A stretch of 54,541 nt of DNA from DATJOJ01 sp035507035. GTDB lineage: Bacteria; Acidobacteriota; Terriglobia; Terriglobales; Acidobacteriaceae. Of the stretch, positions 44,092-51,566 are shown piece by piece. Under the pieces are notes generated by a model, which was not told where the DNA came from, did not search any database, and saw nothing but the letters and a program-made list of their open reading frames with translations. The position numbers and the translations under genes are program-made. Position 1 is the stretch's first letter. Every line of letters begins with the position of its first letter. Location: the NCBI GenBank assembly GCA_035507035.1, contig DATJOJ010000006.1, positions 1 to 54,541 on the forward strand. Direction: 5' to 3'.

Positions 44092-44432
44092 GGGCCGCAA
44101 GTCCTAACCTTTACCTACGAGGAAGAACTGCAGCGCGCCATTGAGGGCGGCGGATGAGCTATTCGAATCGTCGTCAGAAGGAAAGGGGGCTGGGAGCGGC
44201 AGAGGCAGGAAAAATTCTTTGGGTACTGAACAGCAGCTTTGGCGGGCAGCCTACGGATTTGTTTCCTCCTTTCGCTGCCGGGGGCACCCTACGGAAGCGG
44301 GGACAGGTTTCCTCGTTTTCCTGGGCCACTCGTGGTTTCCCACCGGGCCGCGAGCGGTTTCCTCGCTGCTGATTAGGGAAAACGATCATGCGATTGAACG
44401 GTCACAGGGTTTTAGATTATAGTTGCCGCGCT
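44092..44432 (+). other. Island left end: short coding remnant and leader
   Basis: The first 66 bases after the repeat stay open and would encode GPQVLTFTYEEELQRAIEGG up to a TGA at 44155, possibly the C-terminal stub of a lost gene. From 44158 to about 44390 I see no convincing gene, only a GC-rich stretch with two copies of GGTTTCCTCG. A promoter candidate lies at 44394-44423. Confidence 0.4.
44394..44423 (+). promoter_or_regulatory. Candidate promoter for the island operon
   Basis: TTGAAC at 44394-44399, an 18-base spacer and TATAGT at 44418-44423 (five of six). A start site about seven bases on would fall almost at ATG 44433, which would make the message nearly leaderless. Confidence 0.4.
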
Positions 44433-45110
44433 ATGTCGCGAGTGCCAGAAATCAACGGAGCTTCCATTGTGTTGACTGGGTCGTTCAATCCCGCGATCTT
44501 TCAACCCCAATGGTTCGTACGGCAGAATATTCTGCCGGAAGCCGAGGCCGAGGCTGCGAAAAATCTTGTAGTTATTGCGCAACAGGGTGCACAAGTGTGC
44601 GATTTCGAGACAGAACGCTTTCGGATACAGGTGACAACAGATAGATTCATGGTTATGTCGAAGGCAGCATCCAATCCTGTCCCTATCCGAGATGTCGTAC
44701 TCGGTACATTCTTTGTACTGGAACATACTCCCGCTACGGCGCTCGGGCTTAATCGCCACATGCATTTTCATTTGGACTCGGTGGAAGAATGGCATCAGCT
44801 TGGGGATAGACTCGCGCCGAAGGACGGATGGAAGGGCGTTCTAAAAGGGGGACGCCCAGGGATGAGGTCTCTGCTGATTCAGTCTTCCTTGGACAGTTCT
44901 GAGAATCCCGAAGCACCTCAGCTCTACGTCAAAGTGGAGCCGTCAACGCAGGTCAAACAGGGAGCGTACTTCGAGACCAATGAAAGCTATAGTTTCGCAA
45001 AAGACACTCCGTTGAAGACTATAATGGACATCGTACGGGGACGCTGGGAGGAAGCCTACAATCATGCCGCCGAAATCGCTGCTTACATCCTCGACTGGGC
45101 AAGAAAATGA
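44433..45110 (+). CDS. Island gene A: hypothetical protein
   Basis: 225 aa protein without signal peptide or membrane helix; I do not recognise the family with certainty. It opens with VLTGSFNPAIFQPQWFVRQN, contains FETERFRIQVTTDRFMVMS and LGLNRHMHFHLDSVEEWHQLG, and ends in a helix EEAYNHAAEIAAYILDWARK. The fold looks alternating beta and alpha, ending in a long helix. ATG 44433 is preferred over ATG 44388 because the candidate promoter lies between them. It overlaps gene B by 47 bases, so the two are surely one operon. Confidence 0.75.
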   Translation: MSRVPEINGASIVLTGSFNPAIFQPQWFVRQNILPEAEAEAAKNLVVIAQQGAQVCDFETERFRIQVTTDRFMVMSKAASNPVPIRDVVLGTFFVLEHTPATALGLNRHMHFHLDSVEEWHQLGDRLAPKDGWKGVLKGGRPGMRSLLIQSSLDSSENPEAPQLYVKVEPSTQVKQGAYFETNESYSFAKDTPLKTIMDIVRGRWEEAYNHAAEIAAYILDWARK

Positions 45111-45666
45111 GAGTACCACTGACTATCGACCGGAGTACGCGAAAACCATCGTACGGTTCAATCAGCCGATCGCTTTGGATGCGTTGAAGCAGGGGATGAG
45201 CGACCCAGATCAAAAGCGTCTCGCTCCGCAAGCCCAATCTGCCGCTTTAGCTACGCCCACTGTCATGCTTGATCCGCGGCGTCCGAAGCTAACAAAGGGG
45301 AATGGATACACGCTCCAAATACGCCAGCTTTGGGAAGGTACAGTTACTAGACTCCATTCCGACGGTTTCGAAGCAAGACTTAGCGATAAGACTAACCCGA
45401 ACAATCCAGATGAACAAGCCCTGTTCGATTTTGAATACGTGGAAGTGTCGGATGACGATCAGCGGTTACTTAGACCAGGTTCTGTTTTTTACTGGACTGT
45501 AGGCACCGAACGCACACCGGCGGGCCAGGTGAAGAACGTGTCCAATGTCGAATTTCGCTACTACCCAGCTTGGACTCAGGGCGCCATAGCGAGCGCCTCC
45601 ACTCGGGCAGCCAGTCTCAAGGAGTGGCTCGAGCAAAGTGAGCGCATCAAACCCGCCGAAATCTGA
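45064..45666 (+). CDS. Island gene B: hypothetical beta-barrel-like protein
   Basis: 200 aa soluble protein. The N-terminal 80 residues are polar and look linker-like; residues about 80-175 read as a compact beta domain: QLWEGTVTRLHSDGFEARLS, LFDFEYVEVSDDDQRLLRPG, VFYWTVGTERTPAGQ and VSNVEFRYYPAWTQG, followed by a C-terminal helix. The pattern suggests an OB- or SH3-like barrel. ATG 45064 lies 12 bases after GGGAGG, and the start sits within gene A. It overlaps gene C by 29 bases. No function can be assigned. Confidence 0.75.
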   Translation: MPPKSLLTSSTGQENESTTDYRPEYAKTIVRFNQPIALDALKQGMSDPDQKRLAPQAQSAALATPTVMLDPRRPKLTKGNGYTLQIRQLWEGTVTRLHSDGFEARLSDKTNPNNPDEQALFDFEYVEVSDDDQRLLRPGSVFYWTVGTERTPAGQVKNVSNVEFRYYPAWTQGAIASASTRAASLKEWLEQSERIKPAEI

Positions 45667-46720
45667 CGAACTGGAAATCTCGGTAATTGGTCCGGGCCTT
45701 GGAGAATGCTTAATTATCCATCTGGGCCATAACGAGTGGTGCGTTGTTGATTCGTGCATCGCCCGAGGTCGACAAGAGCCAGTAGCTCTCGAATACTTGA
45801 AGTCCTTCGGGCCGCAAACCCTAAACGGCCTTAAGTTGGTCATTGCGACTCACTGGCACGATGATCACATTCAGGGACTAGCCAGCATCGTTGCCCAGGC
45901 ACCGCGTGCTGAATTCTGTTGCTCTTTGGCTGTGAAGCACGACGAATTAACGGCTCTCGTCGCTTCTGCGCCGGAGAATATTCAGGGTCGATCTGGGGTT
46001 GAAGAACTTGCGAACATTCTGACACAGCTTCGACGAAGCAATCGGTCGAGTCCTGTTTACGCGGTCCCCAATCGGAAGCTCTTTCAATCGTCCGGGACCG
46101 TCCCAGTTACCTTAACGAGTTTGAGTCCTTCTGACCCGATGATCACATCAGCCATGAAAGAGATTCTTAAGTTGTTGCCTAAGGCTGGAGAGCCACAAGA
46201 GCGCATAGTGGAATCGTCGCCGAATCACGCTTCTGTCGTGCTGTGGCTTGAAGCGGGCGACACTAGGGTTCTCCTAGGAGCCGATCTTGAGCATACAAAC
46301 CGCAATAACGAGGGCTGGATGGGGGTGATTGCCCAACACAAGGTGACGCCCCCAGCGTTAGTGTTCAAAGTACCTCATCACGGGTCGAGTAACGCTCACT
46401 TCTCGGAGGTCTGGACTAAGCTACTGACTCCCGATCCTCTTGCCGTAGTCACACCGTTTGCACGGGGAAGTGTTCGATTGCCCCGGGATTCCGACTTAGA
46501 GCGCCTAGCTAAGCATACACACAATCTGTTTTGTACCTCTCGTGGTGCGGGTAAGCCTCCGATTAGAGATGCGGCAACCGAACGATGGATAAAGACTCAA
46601 GTGAAAGACCGTCGAGTGATTGAAGGTCAACCTGGTCATGTCCGAATACGGTTGCCGATACAAAATGGACCTGTGACGCCTAGTATCGAATTGTTCAACG
46701 GAGCATATCGCGTCCAGTAG
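45638..46720 (+). CDS. Island gene C: MBL-fold metallo-hydrolase (ComEC-MBL-like)
   Basis: 360 aa metallo-beta-lactamase-fold protein. The N-terminus LEISVIGPGLGECLIIHLG is followed by the metal motif ATHWHDDHIQG (HxHxDH, near residues 71-76), then VLLGADLEH supplying the bridging aspartate and KVPHHGSSNAHF supplying the last histidine. The PHHGS motif is typical of the MBL domain of ComEC, a group that includes nucleases. All metal ligands are intact, so it should be an active hydrolase; substrate (nucleic acid, nucleotide or other) is unknown. Start is GTG 45638, inside gene B. It appears to be the effector of the cassette. Confidence 0.88.
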   Translation: MSASNPPKSDELEISVIGPGLGECLIIHLGHNEWCVVDSCIARGRQEPVALEYLKSFGPQTLNGLKLVIATHWHDDHIQGLASIVAQAPRAEFCCSLAVKHDELTALVASAPENIQGRSGVEELANILTQLRRSNRSSPVYAVPNRKLFQSSGTVPVTLTSLSPSDPMITSAMKEILKLLPKAGEPQERIVESSPNHASVVLWLEAGDTRVLLGADLEHTNRNNEGWMGVIAQHKVTPPALVFKVPHHGSSNAHFSEVWTKLLTPDPLAVVTPFARGSVRLPRDSDLERLAKHTHNLFCTSRGAGKPPIRDAATERWIKTQVKDRRVIEGQPGHVRIRLPIQNGPVTPSIELFNGAYRVQ

Positions 46721-46897
46721 AGAGACCAGGTTCTATTGTGCACAACTTCCGCCCAAAAACCGGAAGACTGGTGTCCTTCGACCCGGATTTAGCGGGCGTT
46801 GCCGAGGCAGGTCCAAGTGCGCTATCTGAGCGGCCGGTAAAATCAGCGGAAGACGAGTAGGGGCCCCCGGTAACGAACGTCACGGAGACCCTGTAAG

Positions 46898-46942
46898 AAT
46901 GGTGCGCCCTGAGAGATTCGAACTCCCGACCTTCTGGTTCGT
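46898..46942. repeat. Right direct repeat within tRNA-Arg (att-like site)
   Basis: Identical to 44047-44091 over 45 bases. It covers the tRNA 3' half from the anticodon to the CCA plus two bases beyond. Being inside the intact tRNA it would be the reconstituted attachment site. Confidence 0.85.
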
Positions 46943-46976
46943 AGCCAGACGCTCTATCCAACTGAGCTAAGGGCGC
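46900..46976 (-). tRNA. tRNA-Arg (anticodon ACG)
   Basis: Complete 77-nt cloverleaf including encoded CCA. Read on the minus strand the acceptor GCGCCCT pairs with AGGGCGC, the D-arm is GCTCAGTTGGATAGAGC, the anticodon loop CTACGAA is closed by TCTGG/CCAGA, and the T-arm carries GTTCGAATC. Anticodon ACG (wobble A to I) reads CGN arginine codons. The 3' half is duplicated at 44047-44091, marking it as a probable integration target. Confidence 0.95.
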
Positions 46977-46997
46977 GGCCGCGCTACTTCAAATAGT

Positions 46998-47669
46998 CTA
47001 CCTTGAATTCCTCGACTCTGTCAGTGGGGCTAATTTGGCGTGAACGATAAAACGCTTCGGCGCGCTGCCGATGTAATAAAACGGGTAGCAGGTCACCAGC
47101 GTTAGGGCTGGCTCGGATTCGGAGCGCAATACACTGACATTCCGCGGGTCTACGATGGTGACGCGGTCAACGACATACGTTGCCGTGCGACCCCGTTCTT
47201 CCATCTCGACGCGGTCTCCGATTTTTATGTCTTTCAATTCACGAAAGAAGCCGTCGCGATGTCCGGCGATACCTATATTTCCATCCTCCCCGGGCAGCGC
47301 TGTCCCTTCGATGTGGCCGACTCCACGGTTCAGCGTCAGGTCGTCCGTGCCCTCGAGAACCGGCGCCTCAACATGGATCCTGTCGATGCGGATGACGGCT
47401 AAGGGAGGTGCGAGGTGCTGTCCCAGGCTATCTTCGTAATCCTTGATCCGCTGTTCCGACCAAGCAACAAAAGAGATCTTGGGGACGGCCAGAGTTGGCT
47501 CCGAGCGGCCGGAGGAAGGACTGTCGGCGGGTTGCTTGAGATCTTCGAACTGCTGCAGCGCTGCCCGCGAAAGAACGATCTCGTGGACTTTGGCAATAGC
47601 GTAGAAGGCGATGAGGGCGACACCAACTACCAACAGCGTGCGCTCGAGGTATTTGAGGTACTTCCTCAT
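46998..47669 (-). CDS. Sortase (class D-like)
   Basis: 223 aa membrane-anchored transpeptidase. One N-terminal helix (TLLVVGVALIAFYAIAKV, about residues 11-28) places the catalytic domain outside the inner membrane. The catalytic triad is visible: His in GIAGHRDGFFREL, Cys in LTLVTCYPFYYIG and Arg in APKRFIVHA. The layout matches class D/E-type sortases. Its start overlaps the STAS gene stop (ATGA). A protein with an LPATG tail is encoded 1.5 kb away at 49159, the obvious substrate. Sortases are rare in diderms. Confidence 0.92.
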   Translation of the reverse strand: MRKYLKYLERTLLVVGVALIAFYAIAKVHEIVLSRAALQQFEDLKQPADSPSSGRSEPTLAVPKISFVAWSEQRIKDYEDSLGQHLAPPLAVIRIDRIHVEAPVLEGTDDLTLNRGVGHIEGTALPGEDGNIGIAGHRDGFFRELKDIKIGDRVEMEERGRTATYVVDRVTIVDPRNVSVLRSESEPALTLVTCYPFYYIGSAPKRFIVHAKLAPLTESRNSR

Positions 47670-47995
47670 AGAACACCGCCGTTAACGTCTGCTTCAACCG
47701 CGACTGCTTCTTCTTTTGCAATCCACTCGCGGACGTAGGCCGGACAATTGCGAAGCCGGGCGCCGCTTGCCTCATAACCTGCGAGAAACCTTACCGTATC
47801 CTGATCGACCAGCCGCAATTGCTTCAAGTCCAGAACAAAGTTCTGGTCTGCCGCTTCAGCTCGGAGCGCGTCTTGCAAGGCCGGCAAATGCTCTCCCTGC
47901 AGCCGCCCACTCAGTTCCAACACTACGGATGTGCTGTTCACAACTCTTCTTACTCTCCACATCGCCCCGTGGTCCCTTTGTATCTCTTCTTTCAC
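47666..47995 (-). CDS. STAS-domain protein
   Basis: 109 aa protein covered by a STAS fold: SVVLELSGRLQGEHLPALQD, then NFVLDLKQLRLVDQDTVRFL. The phosphorylated serine of classical anti-anti-sigma factors (DSxG) is replaced by LVDQDTV, so regulation by phosphorylation is doubtful, although a nearby Thr remains. Start is GTG 47995, with GGAG eight bases upstream; it overlaps the stop of the glycine-zipper gene and its own stop overlaps the sortase ATG. It is thus the middle gene of a tightly coupled three-gene operon. Confidence 0.85.
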   Translation of the reverse strand: MKEEIQRDHGAMWRVRRVVNSTSVVLELSGRLQGEHLPALQDALRAEAADQNFVLDLKQLRLVDQDTVRFLAGYEASGARLRNCPAYVREWIAKEEAVAVEADVNGGVL

Positions 47996-48882
47996 TGTGC
48001 TGGCTCCAGGACCAATGTTTTTTCCAAGCGAAACCTCATCACACTCTCGGCTGGGACCTTTACTTCTTTGCCGCGAGTGAACACCTGTGTAAGCAAGCCG
48101 CCGCCGGCCCCGGCAAGCGCGCCCACTCCTGCGCCTTTGCCGCCGCCAAAGATTCCGCCCACCAGAGCGCCAAGTGCTGTCCCGCCCCCTACGGTCTCCG
48201 CCGTCCGCCGATTCGCTCCCACTCCTTTACGATTTGTCTCCGCAACATCGGACGAGATGACCTGATATTGCTTCTTGCCGACTGAGACGGAATAGAGATC
48301 AAGCACTACCTCTGGGCTATGGATGGCGCCGCCTTTTGAAATCTTGCGGATAATCAGTTGCGCGCTGGAACCGGCCGGAATTGCGACATTGCCGGACGTA
48401 TCCAGAACGTCTTCGGTGATTGCGGCCGAGTACGTCTGTCCTTCATAAGATTGGGTGGAGTCGATGAGTTCGTTGGTGCGAACCGGCAGATCGGTTCCGA
48501 TAGGAATCACCAGGGCCGCAGCGGAAGCGTGGTGAACCACGCTAGTGCGACTAAAGACAACGGCATCAAGGTCGCTGGTAGGGAACTGGTACTTGACGCC
48601 CTGCGCGTCCTGAAAAGCGATCGGCGTCAAGCCGGTGAAATGTCCTGAATAGCTCTTGCCGTCTCGTAACACGACCGTGTCTTTCGTGGCGTTGAACGCG
48701 AGGGATTGCACATCTTTTGCCGGGAACTGGTACTGAACTCCTTGCACGTCACTGAAATTGACCGTCTCCAGCTTGCACTCGCCGATGTAGCTGGTTCCAT
48801 CCTTCAAAATAATGGTGTCCGCGAAGGCAGCGGTTGCGAAAAAGAACATAAGTGCGAAAGTCAGTATGCGAAATCTCTTCAT
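47992..48882 (-). CDS. Exported protein with duplicated beta module and glycine zipper
   Basis: 296 aa from ATG 48882, supported by GGGGGAGA just upstream; the longer frame to 49155 is not credible. A signal peptide (RILTFALMFFFATAAFA) is followed by two copies of a module of about 45 residues, DTIILKDGTSYIGECKL...YQFPAKDVQSLAF and DTVVLRDGKSYSGHFTG...YQFPTSDLDAVVF. A beta-rich middle and a glycine zipper (GALVGGIFGGGKGAGVGALA) near residues 235-265 follow. Glycine zippers often insert in membranes. It heads the STAS-sortase operon. Function is not known. Confidence 0.8.
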   Translation of the reverse strand: MKRFRILTFALMFFFATAAFADTIILKDGTSYIGECKLETVNFSDVQGVQYQFPAKDVQSLAFNATKDTVVLRDGKSYSGHFTGLTPIAFQDAQGVKYQFPTSDLDAVVFSRTSVVHHASAAALVIPIGTDLPVRTNELIDSTQSYEGQTYSAAITEDVLDTSGNVAIPAGSSAQLIIRKISKGGAIHSPEVVLDLYSVSVGKKQYQVISSDVAETNRKGVGANRRTAETVGGGTALGALVGGIFGGGKGAGVGALAGAGGGLLTQVFTRGKEVKVPAESVMRFRLEKTLVLEPAQ

Positions 48883-49158
48883 TGAGTCTCCCCCGGTTTC
48901 CCGAAGAATTTTGCGCTCCGGCGATACATATCGCAAGGCAAATGCCATTCTTCCGTCGTCGTAAATGTATGGACTTATCTCAGATTCAATTGAGGATCGT
49001 CGACGGAATTCCCGAAATTTCGTGAATTCGCGAGAACTAAAGAAAGCTTGCCTCGCGCAAGCCTCGTATTTTGAGCCGCTTCGCTTTGGCGCGTTCATTG
49101 CATAGCTCATGGAACGTGGGTTCGCAAAAATCACATACCCCAAATTAAGGAGCAAAAA

Positions 49159-49812
49159 ATGAAACCGAACAAACTGCAGATCATTACCCTGTGCTTGGTG
49201 GCGCTGATTGCGCTATTGGGTGCAAGCAATGTCAACGCCGATGACCGAAACAAAGCAACCAAGTTAACCTTCAGCGAGCCCGTCGAAGTTCCCGGAGCAG
49301 CGCTCGGAGCCGGCACCTACTGGTTCCAACTGGCTGACACTCGCGCCAACCGCAATATCGTCCAGATCTGGAATGAAGACCGTAGCAAACTGCTGGCGAC
49401 CATCCTCGCCATTCCTGATTACCGGAAGCACACTACCGACAAGCCGGTTGTGAAGTTCGACGAGAGACCCACGGGAACGCCGGAAGCCATTCAAGCCTGG
49501 TTCTATCCTGGGGACAATCTTGGCCAGGAGTTTGTCTATCCCAAGGCCAGGGCTACCCAGATTGCTCAGCAGGCGCAGAAGCCGGTTCTCGAGATGCCAG
49601 ATGAGCAGGCAGCGGCTCCCGCCCCAGTGTTGCAGCAGGCGCCTGTGAAGGCGGTGCAGCCGACCGGCGAAGAAGTGGAAGTCGCAGAAGTTGTTGCCAC
49701 GGAAGCCGCATTGCCGGCGACTGGTAGTCCGCTGCCGCTGCTGGGAGTGCTTGGTGTGCTGGCATTGGGCGCGGGCCTTACGCTCCGCTTGACCGCAAGC
49801 AACGCCGCGTAA
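49159..49812 (+). CDS. Secreted protein with C-terminal LPATG sortase signal
   Basis: 217 aa protein with a signal peptide (residues 1-27, after NVNA). A globular region contains KATKLTFSEPVEVPGAALG and GTYWFQLADTRANRNIVQIW, then a Pro/Ala/Gln/Glu-rich stem (about 130-183). It ends in LPATG at residues 185-189, a hydrophobic helix PLPLLGVLGVLALGAGLTL and a short tail RLTASNAA with one arginine. This is a textbook cell-wall sorting signal. AAGGAG precedes ATG 49159. It is divergent from the sortase operon; the 276 bases between the two start codons (48883-49158) hold their promoters and no other gene I can see. Confidence 0.88.
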   Translation: MKPNKLQIITLCLVALIALLGASNVNADDRNKATKLTFSEPVEVPGAALGAGTYWFQLADTRANRNIVQIWNEDRSKLLATILAIPDYRKHTTDKPVVKFDERPTGTPEAIQAWFYPGDNLGQEFVYPKARATQIAQQAQKPVLEMPDEQAAAPAPVLQQAPVKAVQPTGEEVEVAEVVATEAALPATGSPLPLLGVLGVLALGAGLTLRLTASNAA

Positions 49813-49841
49813 TGGCCTCGTGATGAGGATGCGGAACATAG

Positions 49842-49871
49842 GCGCCTGCTGCCGGCCAAGGTAGCAGGCGC
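49842..49871. other. Strong hairpin after the LPATG gene
   Basis: GCGCCTGCTGCC and GGTAGCAGGCGC pair over 12 bp with one G-T pair around a six-base loop. There is no U-tract, so it may be a factor-assisted terminator or an RNA-stabilising structure between the LPATG gene and the next secreted gene. Confidence 0.55.
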
Positions 49872-49968
49872 TCCAGCGCACCGCGGAGATGCCGTTACGG
49901 TCCAGGGCGGTGAGAAAGGAAGTTCGTAGGAGTCGTTCGAGAAGGAAGTAAGTCAGAGAAGGTGAATT

Positions 49969-50667
49969 ATGAAATCGAAATTCGCGTTTTGGGTATTCGC
50001 AGTTGTGATGGCTGCAGCGGTTCCGCAGGCCATGGCGCAATCGGTGATCGCGGGTTCGCCCTGCCGTGACGCCAAAGACTGTCCCTTCCACCAGCAGCAA
50101 GGTCAACATCAGACCGCGAACGGTGGTTCGGCGACGGGAGGGTCAGCGGCGGCCACAACTGGAAGCTCCTCCTCGACGGCTTCGACCGGCAGTTCAATGT
50201 CGAGCTCGACTACGGGAGCCTCGTCGTCAAACTCTTCCACCAGTGCCACCAACACTGCGACCAACGGGCCGCAGTCTAACAGTCAGATCAGTAACTACAA
50301 CGACGTTCGCCAGACTCCAGCGACGTTTGTGCCGCCACAGTTTTCCACCGCTCCTTGTCAGCAGGCTGGAGGAGTAGGCGGCGCCGGAGGATTGTTCAGC
50401 TTCGGGGTCTCCGGCAGCCGTACCAATCGAGAATGCGAGAAGCGAGCCACGGCGCAGGATTTTGCTGCGATTGGCAATCCGGAAGCGGCGGCGAAGATTC
50501 TCTGCAGGACCAAGGCCTCAAGGGCAGCGGGTTTGACGATGGACGACTGTCTGAAGATTACGCAAAGGCCGCCTCAGTCGGCCATGGCCCCTCAAGGTGA
50601 GATAAACGCTCCGTCGTCGCAGCTCGATCTTGGGGCTACTAGGACGGGCAATGTTCAAGGAAATTAA
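49969..50667 (+). CDS. Secreted Ser/Thr-rich protein
   Basis: 232 aa protein with a signal peptide (residues 1-23, after AMA). The mature part starts with two cysteines (SPCRDAKDCPF), then a Ser/Thr/Gly/Ala low-complexity stretch at about residues 48-100. A Gly-rich segment (GGVGGAGGLFSFGVSG) and a Cys-containing helical end (CEKRATAQDFAAIGNPEAAA; CRTKASRAAGLTMDDCLKI) follow. I recognise no family. It looks like a surface or matrix component and lies downstream of the LPATG gene, so a link to the sortase locus is possible. AGAAGGTG is upstream of ATG 49969. Confidence 0.7.
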   Translation: MKSKFAFWVFAVVMAAAVPQAMAQSVIAGSPCRDAKDCPFHQQQGQHQTANGGSATGGSAAATTGSSSSTASTGSSMSSSTTGASSSNSSTSATNTATNGPQSNSQISNYNDVRQTPATFVPPQFSTAPCQQAGGVGGAGGLFSFGVSGSRTNRECEKRATAQDFAAIGNPEAAAKILCRTKASRAAGLTMDDCLKITQRPPQSAMAPQGEINAPSSQLDLGATRTGNVQGN

Positions 50668-50748
50668 CCACGGAGCGCCGATTCCGTATTGCGTTATCGT
50701 AACATTGCTCGCAGGATTTTTTAAGATTCAGCCAATGTTGGGGGGAGT

Positions 50749-51423
50749 ATGAGCCGTCTGTATCAGGCCGCCTGTTTCTTCGTAGTTGCTGCATGCTTGA
50801 GCGTCCAAGCGAAGCAACCTCCGGCCAAAATTGATGCGTCAGCCGTCTGGCAGATTCCCTCGCAGTTTATGGCGAATGCTCATACAGCGTGCGACGCATC
50901 CACGACGAATGTTGCCGAATGCATGATCAACCAAATGGCCAAAGCCGGCGCGCCGCCTGCGGCCGTCAGCTTTACGCAGGAGCTCTACAAGGAGAGTCAC
51001 GGCGACCTCGGAATCATGACCGACTTCCAGAGCGAGGGCCCGATCGCCTTTGCCTGGATTACCTATCCCTTGCGCGCCAATACGAACTACGGCTTTCTGC
51101 TGGTAAATGGGCAACCGAGGATCGTCAATGTTGAGGATCTCAAGCTGCTCGACAGCAAAGGCATGAAACAGAGCTTTCAGTTTCAAGATCTCAAGGGTCA
51201 ATTTCCCAACGTTGACTTGTGGCCGGGGGATCGGAGTGGAAAGATTTGGCCAAACTCACAAGCTGGGCCAAATGGCGGAATGCAATTTACTTTGCAATAT
51301 CCTCTGCGCAATGGCTGTCACGCCTGCGCGTCTGCGGGCTACGCAATCTTTAATTGGAACTTCGACGCTCGCGGCAAATTTCTTGGGACGGCGTTTCAGG
51401 GATTGATCGACCCTTCTTTATAA
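50749..51423 (+). CDS. Secreted hypothetical protein
   Basis: 224 aa exported protein with a signal peptide (CFFVVAACLSVQA). The mature domain contains WQIPSQFMANAHTACDAS, ELYKESHGDLGIMTDFQSEG and, near the end, RNGCHACASAGYAIFNWNFD with a CxxC pair. No haem CxxCH is present. The family is unknown to me. GGGGGAG lies seven bases before ATG 50749. It follows the Ser/Thr-rich gene by 81 bases and is followed by about 140 bases without a gene before proS. Confidence 0.78.
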   Translation: MSRLYQAACFFVVAACLSVQAKQPPAKIDASAVWQIPSQFMANAHTACDASTTNVAECMINQMAKAGAPPAAVSFTQELYKESHGDLGIMTDFQSEGPIAFAWITYPLRANTNYGFLLVNGQPRIVNVEDLKLLDSKGMKQSFQFQDLKGQFPNVDLWPGDRSGKIWPNSQAGPNGGMQFTLQYPLRNGCHACASAGYAIFNWNFDARGKFLGTAFQGLIDPSL

Positions 51424-51566
51424 GTCATCCCGCATAGTCTGAGTTTCAGGTGCGTTTTCGTCGTAGGAGACGTTTCGGCCGTCACCGTCCTCGCGCTCAA
51501 TTTCTGCTACTCTCACATTTGCCGAGAGTCTGTTCGTTTTCATATTAGAAAAGGCATTTTTAATCC

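Larger units (their letters stand above)
44092..46942. mobile_element. tRNA-Arg-flanked mini-island carrying a three-gene MBL cassette
   Basis: About 2.85 kb bounded by a 45-bp direct repeat of the tRNA-Arg 3' half on the left (44047-44091) and the intact tRNA on the right. The repeat starts exactly at the anticodon, a crossover zone used by tyrosine recombinases. The interior holds three plus-strand overlapping genes and no integrase, transposase or plasmid gene, so this would be a non-autonomous or decayed integrative element. By eye, some island lines are nearer 48-50% GC than the roughly 58% of flanking genes, though others are not. Segmental duplication of the tRNA is the main alternative. 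Confidence 0.7.

Noticed and set aside
48883..49155. Extended N-terminus of the glycine-zipper protein
   Set aside because: Would occupy the whole divergent promoter region and lacks a signal peptide; ATG 48882 has a ribosome binding site and a proper signal sequence.
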